Positions 36,445-43,878 of a stretch of DNA of 64,000 nt are shown here, piece after piece. The position numbers were made by a program, and so were the translations under genes. The DNA comes from a virus. The stretch covers positions 1 through 64,000 of IMG/VR virus record IMGVR_UViG_3300042471_001276; one strand, given 5' to 3'. The stretch's first letter is position 1. Each line of letters starts with the position of its first letter. Below the pieces are notes generated by a model. That model was not told where the DNA came from, made no database searches, and was given only the letters and a program-made list of their open reading frames with translations.

Positions 36445-36476
36445 TTTGATTGTTTGAAAAAACATTCTTACCTTTG
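36445..36476 (+). promoter_or_regulatory. Promoter of RNA unit 1 (TTTG-N20-TACCTTTG)
   Basis: TTTG at 36445 and TACCTTTG at 36469-36476. The 43-nt promoter block is nearly identical to that at 36885-36916. Confidence 0.75.
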
Positions 36477-36534
36477 TGAAACGAAAATCCCATAAGAAAG
36501 TTTTCGAGAGAATTCAAACCTTGTGGGATTTTTT
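36477..36534 (+). ncRNA. Leader RNA with terminator hairpin, unit 1
   Basis: AATCCCATAAG (36486-36496) pairs over 11 bp with CTTGTGGGATT (36520-36530), followed by T6. May be a free small RNA or an attenuator for the tRNA downstream. Confidence 0.6.
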
Positions 36535-36541
36535 ATCTGAA

Positions 36542-36550
36542 GTTCTTTAA
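36542..36550 (+). promoter_or_regulatory. boxA-like element before tRNA
   Basis: GTTCTTTAA between terminator hairpin and tRNA; similar to rRNA antitermination boxA (GCTCTTTAA in E. coli). Confidence 0.45.
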
Positions 36551-36563
36551 TATAAAAATATAT

Positions 36564-36636
36564 CGCGAGATAGTAGCAGCGGTAGCTCGCAAGGCTCATA
36601 ACCTTGAGGTCGGGGGTTCGATTCCCTCTCTCGCAA
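36564..36636 (+). tRNA. tRNA-Met (CAU), initiator-type
   Basis: Cloverleaf with acceptor stem CGCGAGA/TCTCGCA, whose first pair is a C-A mismatch as in bacterial initiator tRNA-fMet. Anticodon stem CAAGG/CCTTG with loop CTCATAA (anticodon at 36597-36599), variable loop AGGTC, T-arm GGGGG-TTCGATT-CCCTC. The anticodon stem has two rather than three consecutive G-C pairs. The D-stem (GTAGC/GCTC) seems to have a bulged T. CCA is not encoded. Confidence 0.88.
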
Positions 36637-36641
36637 CTAAG

Positions 36642-36690
36642 AATAGGTTGACTACGTTAGTCGTAAAATTACGGTTCCCTATTTTTTTTT
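36642..36690 (+). terminator. Structured terminator after tRNA
   Basis: AATAGG (36642-36647) pairs with CCTATT (36678-36683) around inner hairpins GACTA/TAGTC and GTAA/TTAC, then T9. Confidence 0.75.
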
Positions 36691-36698
36691 ACAAAGAG

Positions 36699-36730
36699 TT
36701 TGACAAACTGAAAATGTTTTTCTATCTTTG
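36699..36730 (+). promoter_or_regulatory. Host-type promoter of small RNA 2 (TTTG-N20-TATCTTTG)
   Basis: TTTG 36699-36702, TATCTTTG 36723-36730. Confidence 0.75.
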
Positions 36731-36732
36731 TA

Positions 36733-36860
36733 GTCCAATCGGGTAAAACTGATTGGTGTCTTTGACAAACAGACGAATTAGCCTGTCCTATAAAGTGTAG
36801 GAGGTCAACAAGATAGTTGGATGATACTATCAAGGAAGAATGAATTCGTTTAAATCATCA
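36733..36860 (+). ncRNA. Candidate small structured RNA 2
   Basis: No ORF. Hairpin CCAATC/GATTGG (36735-36756), then a stem ACGAATT/AATTCGT (36773-36779 with 36843-36849) that encloses hairpins CCTA/TAGG and GATAGT/ACTATC, so a three-way junction. No strong terminator is visible; the 3' end is uncertain. Confidence 0.6.
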
Positions 36861-36884
36861 GTCAAAAAAAAAGTTTCTAAAAAG

Positions 36885-36916
36885 TTTGATTGTTTCCCAA
36901 AACATTCTTACCTTTG
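36885..36916 (+). promoter_or_regulatory. Promoter of RNA unit 2 (TTTG-N20-TACCTTTG)
   Basis: TTTG 36885-36888, TACCTTTG 36909-36916; near copy of the unit 1 promoter. Confidence 0.75.
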
Positions 36917-37027
36917 TGAAACAAATGAAGGAGACAGGTTGTAAAGATTCCTGTTGTTGATTATGAGACCTTTGGTTGATTATGAGACTTACTCAGGTTG
37001 TAAAGATTCCTTTCTCCTTCATTTTTA
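36917..37027 (+). ncRNA. Leader RNA with A-B-B-A repeats and terminator, unit 2
   Basis: ATGAAGGAGA (36925-36934) pairs with TCTCCTTCAT (37013-37022), then T5. Between them AGGTTGTAAAGATTCCT occurs at 36936-36952 and 36995-37011, and TTGATTATGAGAC at 36957-36969 and 36976-36988. Free small RNA or attenuator of the large RNA downstream. Confidence 0.65.
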
Positions 37028-37034
37028 AAAGTAC

Positions 37035-37044
37035 GTTCTTTGAA
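37035..37044 (+). promoter_or_regulatory. boxA-like element before large RNA
   Basis: GTTCTTTGAA, matching the element before the tRNA. Confidence 0.45.
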
Positions 37045-37049
37045 TTAAA

Positions 37050-37900
37050 ATATTGGCGGTCTATAGTCGTTAAATAAACCATGAAAGTGGTATAAAGTGA
37101 CTTAGTTTGGTTGAACTAAGTTGCGGCTTCCGAAAGGGAGCTCGAGTAGACAAGCGAGATATCGTTAGACCTTTAGTACCGAGGGTGACACTGTAGGGAA
37201 AATGGTTTGACGACCAAGCGATGTGGGTCGTTTGGTTGAGGTGGGAACACCAATAAGAATAACTCGTAGAACTGTTGCAAGACATATGGTCATCCAACCA
37301 TACGATTGCGGAGTTCAATATCAGGGTGGTCTTAAAATCGAAAGATAAGACCTCGTACAGGTGGTGCTGTTGTAGTCCTTAACTTGACTCTACCAAGAGT
37401 TCTGTTATGAAGATGACCCAAAATATCGAGGCAGGGATGTCTCAGAGAGTAGTTTAGTATTCTGTTGTTCAAAAGACGACGGAGCTGGCGACGGGCCACT
37501 ACTTTCTTAATCCACAAACCACTTACTTTGTTAATTTTGGTTTAACAAAACTATAAATCAGATAAAGGAAAAGTGCTCGTCAGTTCTGGATGACAGGTCA
37601 CTACATAGTCGTGAGATGTTCACGGCCATGAAGGGTCCCAAGCCCGACATGATTTTCACCAAAGTTCTCTAATCTCGCAAGGATTAATTGGGGTGGCAAC
37701 CTCGAAGAGTGATGAGTAATGAGAGAGTGATTCAGAACTTAAGGATTGGTTAATCTAATTGACCGTGACTGAGAGTTACTACTCAAAAGGTAGTGGAAAT
37801 CGGAGGAAATAATAATCTCCCGTAAAGATTCTCAAATTAAGGTGTATTCTCAGCCTGAATGCCAAATTGACCCTGACTATTTCCATAGTTGGGGTTTTTT
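37050..37900 (+). ncRNA. Large structured noncoding RNA, about 850 nt
   Basis: No credible ORF over about 850 nt and base composition richer in G than neighbours. Many local helices: 37100-37121 (8 bp), 37127-37140 (GAAA loop), 37210-37231, 37240-37251 (GGAA loop), 37261-37315 (nested), 37328-37352 (with a GAAA-capped inner stem), 37527-37549 (8 bp), 37610-37624, 37778-37794, 37802-37820. It ends in an intrinsic terminator at 37871-37900. Size, lack of coding, several GNRA loops and a tRNA next door recall the GOLLD and ROOL giant RNAs of phages, but I cannot confirm membership. rRNA, tmRNA and RNase P signatures were not seen. The 5' end is uncertain (after boxA, about 37050). Confidence 0.75.
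37871..37900 (+). terminator. Intrinsic terminator of the large RNA
   Basis: CCCTGACTAT-TTCC-ATAGTTGGGG, 10 bp with two G-U pairs, then T6. Confidence 0.88.
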
Positions 37901-37914
37901 GTTATTATTAATTT

Positions 37915-38832
37915 ATGAATGTAATTATGGTAGCTGAGGACATCAATAAAGATGGCTCATTCAAACAGACAAAGGGGGAAATCATGTGTACGGTTTCCAA
38001 TCTTGCATTCATAAAACATTATTATCCTGACTTTCACACAATACTTTTTGTAGATAAATTTACCAGACCATATTATGAATCGTTCGGTATTACCGAACTG
38101 TTCGATGAGGTTAATGATATCATGCTGAACGAACATGTTGATATCGATAAAAATGTGTTTTGGGCGGCGGGTAAACTAATGGCTCAAAGAATAACACCAG
38201 GACCAACATTAACTATGGATTTGGATTTTTGGGTTCGAGCTGACATATCAATGTTTGGAATTTTTGATTCAGATATTTCTTGTCTTTGGGTTGAAGAAAT
38301 AAATGAAAAGTATTACCATAGACATGAGGATGCATTAAAAAACTCAAACTTAAAAATTGAATGTGATTGGGACCAATATGGAATAAATGTTTCGTTTCTT
38401 TATTTAAAAGATGAAGAATTTAAAAATACATATTGTGATTTATCAATAGAATACATGAAATCAATGTACGGTAAAATACCAAACAATCTTTCATTTGAAG
38501 ATAAAACAAAATACATTTTATTTGCGGAACAATATCTTTTGAATCAAATTGCCAAAAAATATGATAAAAAAGTTAAAGTTCTTGTTGATGATTTTTATGA
38601 CATTACCAATTTGAAACATGTTGAATCCATTGGTGTTCATATGAAAACTTGTCCAAAATACATTTATCATATGGGTAACCACAAACACGATTACAGAGCA
38701 AAGAATAGTTTTGCCCTTGAAGGAATAGAGATATTTTATAAAACAACCACATCGGTAATAACCGATGATAGGTTTATTAGAGTAATAAATAACATTTATA
38801 ACAAATCAGAATATGAAGGGTGTTTTTGTTAA
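37915..38832 (+). CDS. Glycosyltransferase-like protein (GT-A type, DUF6734-like)
   Basis: 305 aa. The N-terminal alpha/beta part contains 'LTMDLDFWVRAD' (residues 99-110), a DxD-like metal site as in GT-A glycosyltransferases. The gene shares layout with the next one ('FWAAGK' here, 'FWTSGK' there, before the DLDF motif), so they are tandem paralogues. I recall DUF6734 for such Bacteroidota proteins, uncertain. Likely sugar transfer to a phage or host structure. Starts 15 nt after the large-RNA terminator. Confidence 0.6.
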   Translation: MNVIMVAEDINKDGSFKQTKGEIMCTVSNLAFIKHYYPDFHTILFVDKFTRPYYESFGITELFDEVNDIMLNEHVDIDKNVFWAAGKLMAQRITPGPTLTMDLDFWVRADISMFGIFDSDISCLWVEEINEKYYHRHEDALKNSNLKIECDWDQYGINVSFLYLKDEEFKNTYCDLSIEYMKSMYGKIPNNLSFEDKTKYILFAEQYLLNQIAKKYDKKVKVLVDDFYDITNLKHVESIGVHMKTCPKYIYHMGNHKHDYRAKNSFALEGIEIFYKTTTSVITDDRFIRVINNIYNKSEYEGCFC

Positions 38833-39763
38833 TTGGACAAAACCATACGAAGAAAGAAAACGTTTGAGGGGGCACGCCTTCAAAATACACAGAGAACAGT
38901 TATCTGAGGAATATACAACAACAGATGAAGAGTTGTTATTCACAATATTATCTGTTGGATACTGGAAAAAATTTAACGGTCCTACCAAACTTTATACGGA
39001 TAAAAAAGGTTTGGCTTACTACGCCAAGAATAACATGTTGGACTTATGGGATGAAATTGATACTCATACCCTGGAGAACTATAAAGACATTGACCCAGCT
39101 CAGTTTTGGACATCAGGTAAATCGTATTGTATAGGAAAAGAACAAGTGCCATTTTGTTTTATGGATTTAGATTTTATGGTTATGGAGAAATTACCTCAAT
39201 GGGTTTTTGAGTCTGAAGTAACCATACCATACTGGGAAATACCAAGAGGATATTATTACCCTAATGAGGACCAATACAAAGAAATAAAACATTGGCAACC
39301 CCCATCTGACTATTCATATAAGATGATGATTCCAAACACATCTTTTTTATACATTGGGAGTGACAAAGTCCAATCCGAATACCTCAAAGACCATCTCGAG
39401 GCGGTTGACACCAAAAATGAAATACCTGAATGGTTTTGGTTAGTTACTGACCAAGGTTTATTTGGACAAGTTCTTAGGAGGTTCAATGTCAAAACTAATA
39501 CTCTTACCGATAAAGTATTTTTGTCTGACCACGAAGGTTATGAAGGTAAAGTCGGTGAAGCAACTGGATTTTACTATTTGACCAACGCGGATTATTCCAA
39601 AGACAACCTTAAATGGTGGCACGTATGGACAAGGAAAGTTTTATACAATCAAGACGAAAATGTTAGAGTTTCTGACTGCAAAGAGTTCTACCAACGAATT
39701 ATGGATGAACTACCTAAGTACAAACACATACTAAATAACCCTCGTTTGGTGAGGTATAGATAA
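38813..39763 (+). CDS. Glycosyltransferase-like protein (GT-A type, DUF6734-like)
   Basis: 316 aa, overlaps the upstream gene by 20 nt. 'CFMDLDFMVMEKLP' (near residue 117) is the presumed DxD region; 'PYWEIPRGYYYPNEDQY' and 'LVTDQGLFGQVL' are further family-like blocks. Substrate unknown. Confidence 0.6.
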   Translation: MKGVFVNWTKPYEERKRLRGHAFKIHREQLSEEYTTTDEELLFTILSVGYWKKFNGPTKLYTDKKGLAYYAKNNMLDLWDEIDTHTLENYKDIDPAQFWTSGKSYCIGKEQVPFCFMDLDFMVMEKLPQWVFESEVTIPYWEIPRGYYYPNEDQYKEIKHWQPPSDYSYKMMIPNTSFLYIGSDKVQSEYLKDHLEAVDTKNEIPEWFWLVTDQGLFGQVLRRFNVKTNTLTDKVFLSDHEGYEGKVGEATGFYYLTNADYSKDNLKWWHVWTRKVLYNQDENVRVSDCKEFYQRIMDELPKYKHILNNPRLVRYR

Positions 39764-39764
39764 A

Positions 39765-39796
39765 TTTGGTCAGGTCAAAAAAAGGGCGTATCTTTG
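39765..39796 (+). promoter_or_regulatory. Host-type promoter for SPFH gene (TTTG-N20-TATCTTTG)
   Basis: TTTG 39765-39768, TATCTTTG 39789-39796; leader about 20 nt. Confidence 0.75.
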
Positions 39797-39818
39797 TGGT
39801 GTACCAAACCTAAAATAT

Positions 39819-40358
39819 ATGTTTGATAAGTTAATTGACCTTATTGTTACGTTCATTAATGACATCCTTCCGTGGAAAATTGTTGACCAATGGGAAGAAG
39901 GTGTTCACCTCAGTACAGGTAAATTCAAAAGGGTTGTAAAACCTGGATTGAATTTCAAAGTACCGTTTTTTGACCAAATTATTACTACACCTGTTATTAC
40001 CCAAACGGTAAACTTGAAACCACAAACAGTTACATCTTTTGACGATAAATCAATTGTGTTAACCAGTATTGTTAGGTATCATATTCATGACGTTGAAAAG
40101 TTTTTGTTAGGTGTAATGCATGCGAATGACGCACTCGTTGACACAACTCAAGGAGTTATCCGAGACATAGTTGAAAACACTATGTGGGAAGAGTTGGCTG
40201 ATTTAGGGTCGATAGTGAAACCTGAAGTTAATGAACAAGTATCTAAGTGGGGAATTACTGTAGAACAGATTAGTTTTCCTGACCTTGGAGAAATAAAGAC
40301 ATATCGTATTATGTCTGATGGAGGTAAAGACAACGTATTACCAATAAATGGGGACTAA
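39819..40358 (+). CDS. SPFH/Band 7 domain protein
   Basis: 179 aa. A hydrophobic N-terminus (residues 4-18) is followed by a Band 7 core: 'EEGVHLSTGKFKRVVKPGLNFKVPFFDQI', then 'TSFDDKSIVLTSIVRYHIHDVEKFL' and 'EVNEQVSKWGITVEQI' (parts quoted). Family members (stomatin, HflK/C, prohibitin) oligomerise at membranes and may protect or modulate proteases. The usual coiled-coil tail is missing, so it is a short form. Own early-type promoter. Confidence 0.85.
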   Translation: MFDKLIDLIVTFINDILPWKIVDQWEEGVHLSTGKFKRVVKPGLNFKVPFFDQIITTPVITQTVNLKPQTVTSFDDKSIVLTSIVRYHIHDVEKFLLGVMHANDALVDTTQGVIRDIVENTMWEELADLGSIVKPEVNEQVSKWGITVEQISFPDLGEIKTYRIMSDGGKDNVLPINGD

Positions 40359-40377
40359 TAGTCCTCATTTATTTTTT
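40346..40377. terminator. Bidirectional terminator
   Basis: AAATGGGGAC-TAATA-GTCCTCATTT between the convergent SPFH and oxygenase-sulfotransferase genes; T run on plus strand. Confidence 0.8.
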
Positions 40378-41526
40378 CCAAGAGTTTCTATCATAATCCC
40401 CAAGTTCAAATACTTGGGCATAATTGTAATAAACCATGTCTGCAATATTTTGATTATATAATGACCTCCAATCAAAATTTGTATAATCAGAAGAATTTTT
40501 TTTAATTAAACAATCTTTTTCCAATTCTCCAGACTTATAATACTCTGTATGTCTAACATGAGGAATCTTTAAATAATCATCTAACATAGACTCAACCCTA
40601 ATGATGTAATCTGGTTTTCTAATTGTGTGGTCATAACATGGAAAACGTTGAACATCGTGAATTTCTTCATATAAATAAGAGTATAAAAATTGTTCAAATT
40701 GTTCAGATGTCCATTGTTCTTTATCTGTAGATGCCTTGAAATAAGACACTATCATGTTATATGGGTTCCTTAATGTTGTTATAAAAGATAATTTTTCGTG
40801 CCCATAACAGAAAATACAATGATGATGATTAGGGTTTTCCCTTTGATAAGGTTTCAAAAAACCTCCCTCTTGTTTGTAAAGTTCAAATCCCAATTTTGGT
40901 AGTATGAATGACGCTGAAGTTGAGGCGGTTTTTGGAGGTGTCCACGCGAATATTTTTTGAGTTAAATTCGCTAAAACTAAATTTTCTTTTGGGTATTGTA
41001 TCTTTTCTAAAGACACCCAATTTACTAAAGAATGACGAACCCCCTCTGTAATTGGGGTCACCCTATGTAGTATATCTGAAAAAAATATATGTAAATTACC
41101 AACTCCCCTTTCAAATTTAATTTCATTTCCGTTTACATCTTTAAATTCTAAATCACCACCTTCGTATTCATTGTTTAATTGTATAACAATTGAACAATAC
41201 CTATTTTTATTTTTATTATTATCAGAATCAATATGCCAACCATAATATTCTCCGACGCCATATTGTGTAAGTTGATATCTACTTAATCCTGTTAACGTAT
41301 TATCTTTTATTTTTATGTTTTGATTTAAAGTATTTTTTAATCTATTATCGATTGAATCAATAGTGTCTATAAATGCAACAGAAGATTTTCTCAAATTGTT
41401 ATCTAATTTACCACCATCAATTAACGCTGGTTCCAATTTTAACTTTGACAAGTATGTGTCCAATATTTTTTTACATTCATCTTCTGATAAGAAATTTTTT
41501 ATTGTAATTGGTTTGCGGTCCTCCAT
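40369..41526 (-). CDS. Fusion: 2OG-Fe(II) oxygenase plus sulfotransferase-like domain
   Basis: 385 aa. Residues 1-175 form a prolyl-hydroxylase-type oxygenase: H98-x-D100 in 'GWHIDSD', H154 in 'DILHRVTP' and R164 for 2-oxoglutarate. Residues 190-385 look like a sulfotransferase: 'TPPKTASTSASFIL' (197-210) as the PAPS 5'-phosphate loop and 'TLRNPYNMIVSYF' (R253, S261) as the 3'-phosphate site. The two domains exist as separate adjacent genes at 44750 and 45345. Suggests a substrate that is hydroxylated and then sulfated on the new hydroxyl. PAPS would come from the APS kinase at 29139. Confidence 0.8.
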   Translation of the reverse strand: MEDRKPITIKNFLSEDECKKILDTYLSKLKLEPALIDGGKLDNNLRKSSVAFIDTIDSIDNRLKNTLNQNIKIKDNTLTGLSRYQLTQYGVGEYYGWHIDSDNNKNKNRYCSIVIQLNNEYEGGDLEFKDVNGNEIKFERGVGNLHIFFSDILHRVTPITEGVRHSLVNWVSLEKIQYPKENLVLANLTQKIFAWTPPKTASTSASFILPKLGFELYKQEGGFLKPYQRENPNHHHCIFCYGHEKLSFITTLRNPYNMIVSYFKASTDKEQWTSEQFEQFLYSYLYEEIHDVQRFPCYDHTIRKPDYIIRVESMLDDYLKIPHVRHTEYYKSGELEKDCLIKKNSSDYTNFDWRSLYNQNIADMVYYNYAQVFELGDYDRNSWKK

Positions 41527-41548
41527 AATAAACTATTTTTTAATTTTC

Positions 41549-41580
41549 CTTTGTGGTTTAAAATAAAAATACTATCTTTG
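41549..41580 (+). promoter_or_regulatory. Host-type promoter (TTTG-N20-TATCTTTG)
   Basis: TTTG 41549-41552, TATCTTTG 41573-41580; leader about 16 nt to ATG 41600. Confidence 0.75.
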
Positions 41581-41599
41581 TCAAACAAATCAAGAAATT

Positions 41600-41881
41600 A
41601 TGAACATGGCATCCCACAACATCAAGATTCAACACGAAAAATTCGGTGTCCTTTTGAACGAAACATTCGTAAATCCTATCCAATTCAAGCTTTTCTTGAA
41701 AATGGTTCAGGGATGTATTGAGTTAAAAAATGACCTTACATTCTTCAACGGTACTGATTTCTTTGTACACGTACCTTACAAGCATTTGGTTGAATCTATC
41801 ATCACTACAGGTGTTGATAACTATACACTCGCAGAACACTTGATTAACAAATCTAAAATGGAGGCTGAAGTAACAAAATGA
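41600..41881 (+). CDS. Hypothetical protein, early type
   Basis: 93 aa; a second ATG at 41606 could be the start. Mixed alpha/beta, no motif. First gene of a three-gene operon under a perfect host-type promoter. Confidence 0.7.
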   Translation: MNMASHNIKIQHEKFGVLLNETFVNPIQFKLFLKMVQGCIELKNDLTFFNGTDFFVHVPYKHLVESIITTGVDNYTLAEHLINKSKMEAEVTK

Positions 41882-42144
41882 GTAGACTATTAGACAACTT
41901 ATTAAGAGCCGCTGGTGTGGGGGCAATTCTCTACGGAGTTTATAAACTTGGTGAGAAAAACGCTTTACGTTCTATGGAACAAGAACAACCACCACTAAAG
42001 ATTGAGGAAAAACCAAAGACAGAGAGTGAGGTTATTTCTGATATGATTGAAGAACTTAAACAAAAACCCAACAAAACTCGAAAAGATAAAGACAATATTG
42101 AATTGTTGGAAATAAAACTCAAACAAGTAAAAAATCAAAAATGA
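41878..42144 (+). CDS. Small protein with hydrophobic N-terminus and coiled coil
   Basis: 88 aa. Residues 8-22 are hydrophobic (weak membrane helix), the rest is charged helix with Pro-rich linker (residues 37-47). ATGA overlap. Function unknown. Confidence 0.65.
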   Translation: MSRLLDNLLRAAGVGAILYGVYKLGEKNALRSMEQEQPPLKIEEKPKTESEVISDMIEELKQKPNKTRKDKDNIELLEIKLKQVKNQK

Positions 42145-42440
42145 TAACTATTGAGCAAATAATAGGATGGTCTAACCCACATCCAATAGGAAACGGAGCA
42201 AGAAGAACTCGTATTCTAAGCGACGCAATTGAGTTTTCAATTGTTGGTGGAGCAAATGGATTATACGGTAATTTTGACGATACTTTTGAAGTTGCAATCT
42301 TTGACAACCAAACAGGGGAGTTTATGACAAGATTTTTTTATCCTGAAGGTAATGATGATGTTATCCCTTACATGGGAGGCAAAGAGTTGGAAGAACTGGT
42401 AAACAAATTAATTAAAGATAAAGATTTCCAAGTTAGATAA
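42141..42440 (+). CDS. Hypothetical protein
   Basis: 99 aa, beta-rich, with 'GWSNPHPIGNGARRTRIL' near the start. ATGA overlap with the previous gene; ends before a UUCG-loop terminator. Confidence 0.65.
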   Translation: MITIEQIIGWSNPHPIGNGARRTRILSDAIEFSIVGGANGLYGNFDDTFEVAIFDNQTGEFMTRFFYPEGNDDVIPYMGGKELEELVNKLIKDKDFQVR

Positions 42441-42484
42441 AACTTGGTGGTGGATGGCTTACAAACCAGTACGGCCCCAAATTA

Positions 42485-42508
42485 AGAGGACTTCGGTCCT
42501 CTTTTTTT
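42485..42508. terminator. Bidirectional terminator with TTCG loop
   Basis: AGAGGAC-TTCG-GTCCTCT followed by T7; separates convergent operons. Confidence 0.9.
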
Positions 42509-43022
42509 ATACGTTATTTACAATGTCTTTTCGGTCGTCCCACCAAATACCGAAACCACAATTTTTATAGACTAATTTGTTACAGTCCTCTCTGATGTCG
42601 TCAACCATTTCATCGAAGTCTGCCCATTCACCCATACCAATTTCGTCTCCTATTTCTTGAATTGTTTTGTAAGTTTCATTACCATCTTCATCTTGATGTA
42701 GAATTTGTGTTTCACCCCAACTCCAATCACATAGTACTGTTGTTTCATCGTTTTCTAAATCAAGACGTGGGTTGAGTATATGGATATAGGCGTATTGATT
42801 TGAGTCATCATAAAGATTACTAATTCTTATACCATCTGAAGTTGACATTTTGTTGAGTGCTTTTTCTGTGAAGTCATCGGCTTTTTCTTCACCTATTTCG
42901 GCAACCATATCAGGAAGAAACTCTTCCAAATTATAATCAACCATTTTGGCAATAGATTGTATGTCAGGATTTGGATATCCGACTTTTTGTAATACTTTTA
43001 AAAATCTGTTTAAATCGCTCAT
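42507..43022 (-). CDS. Acidic hypothetical protein
   Basis: 171 aa, strongly acidic. 'VLCDWSWGETQIL' and 'NCGFGIWWDDRKDIV' are Trp/Cys-rich motifs without known function. Third gene in a minus-strand operon with a TATTTAT element. Confidence 0.65.
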   Translation of the reverse strand: MSDLNRFLKVLQKVGYPNPDIQSIAKMVDYNLEEFLPDMVAEIGEEKADDFTEKALNKMSTSDGIRISNLYDDSNQYAYIHILNPRLDLENDETTVLCDWSWGETQILHQDEDGNETYKTIQEIGDEIGMGEWADFDEMVDDIREDCNKLVYKNCGFGIWWDDRKDIVNNV

Positions 43023-43023
43023 A

Positions 43024-43875
43024 TTACGTTGTGTAGTAATCAGGTTCGTAGTTGTTATACCTATTATCTATTTTCATTTTTTCTGTGAAGTTTAACTTAG
43101 GCTCATCCGAATAAAACGTACAGTAAACCTCGTTAATTTTAACCCAGTCTTGAAACTCGGCGTGACCATCGTCTTCATATGTTAATACTATATATTCGTC
43201 TCTTAATCTGTCAAAATCATATTCGGATAATGCGGGATATTTGGTGTTTTCGTTTAATGAGAAATCACCATTAATTGCTCTATTCCATGTTACAACAAGA
43301 TACGCATCATATTTAAGTTGAGTTGTTTCAACATCACCATTACCATTACACTCCCAACATTCATTTTTTCCATTGTCACAATTATCACAACTTAAATAAC
43401 CTTCTCCACCACAATCAGGACATTTATCGTTGCCAGTACCCTCACAAGCTTCACAATCTTCCCATTCTCCGTCACCCATTTCTCTACCATCTCCATCACA
43501 TTCAGGACATGTGACCTCACCACTACCATCACACGTCTCGCATGTAATTTCACCTCTATCACAGTATTCACAATCAAGTTCACCCTCACCATCACATGAA
43601 TCACATGTTTTTACGTATTCAGTACCTTCAGTTGTGAATACGTTGGCAAACCCTAATGATGAAATCATAGTGTCACCAACATTAAATTTACCTGTTGTTT
43701 TAAATGAATATATGTAAAAGGTTAACTTAACAATATTATCAGGACCCAAATACTTGAAGTAATCGGATTGTTTTTGCATTACAGGGATTAATCCGTCATA
43801 GACCTCTTGAGGTGTTTCTGATTTAGGAATTAATTCCGATAATTTTACTGTTAATTTTTTTAATTTTTCGTCCAT
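43024..43875 (-). CDS. DnaJ-type zinc-ribbon array protein without J domain
   Basis: 283 aa. Residues 90-190 contain eight CxxC motifs, most as CxxCxGxG (for example CDSCDGEG, CETCDGSG, CPECDGDG, CEACEGTG, CPDCGGEG, CWECNGNG). The DnaJ cysteine-rich domain has four; here there are twice as many, enough for four zinc ions. There is no HPD motif or J domain. N- and C-terminal parts (about 90 residues each) are unrecognised. Could be a chaperone-like holder for assembly, or simply a zinc scaffold. Late-type operon. Confidence 0.8.
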   Translation of the reverse strand: MDEKLKKLTVKLSELIPKSETPQEVYDGLIPVMQKQSDYFKYLGPDNIVKLTFYIYSFKTTGKFNVGDTMISSLGFANVFTTEGTEYVKTCDSCDGEGELDCEYCDRGEITCETCDGSGEVTCPECDGDGREMGDGEWEDCEACEGTGNDKCPDCGGEGYLSCDNCDNGKNECWECNGNGDVETTQLKYDAYLVVTWNRAINGDFSLNENTKYPALSEYDFDRLRDEYIVLTYEDDGHAEFQDWVKINEVYCTFYSDEPKLNFTEKMKIDNRYNNYEPDYYTT

Positions 43876-43878
43876 AAA

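Noticed and set aside
37070-37517. Minus-strand ORFs of 82 and 61 aa in the large RNA region
   Set aside because: Short, no recognisable domain, opposite to the predicted transcript, and lying over strong RNA helices.
37050-37900. Large RNA as rRNA, tmRNA, RNase P or group I/II intron
   Set aside because: No conserved rRNA blocks, no tRNA-like ends with a tag ORF, no visible RNase P core, and no intron boundary genes on either side. Needs covariance search for a firm answer.
40369-41526. Sulfotransferase half as an ordinary P-loop kinase
   Set aside because: No Walker A GxxxxGK(S/T); the PKTAST loop plus RNPYxxxxSY fits a PAPS site better.
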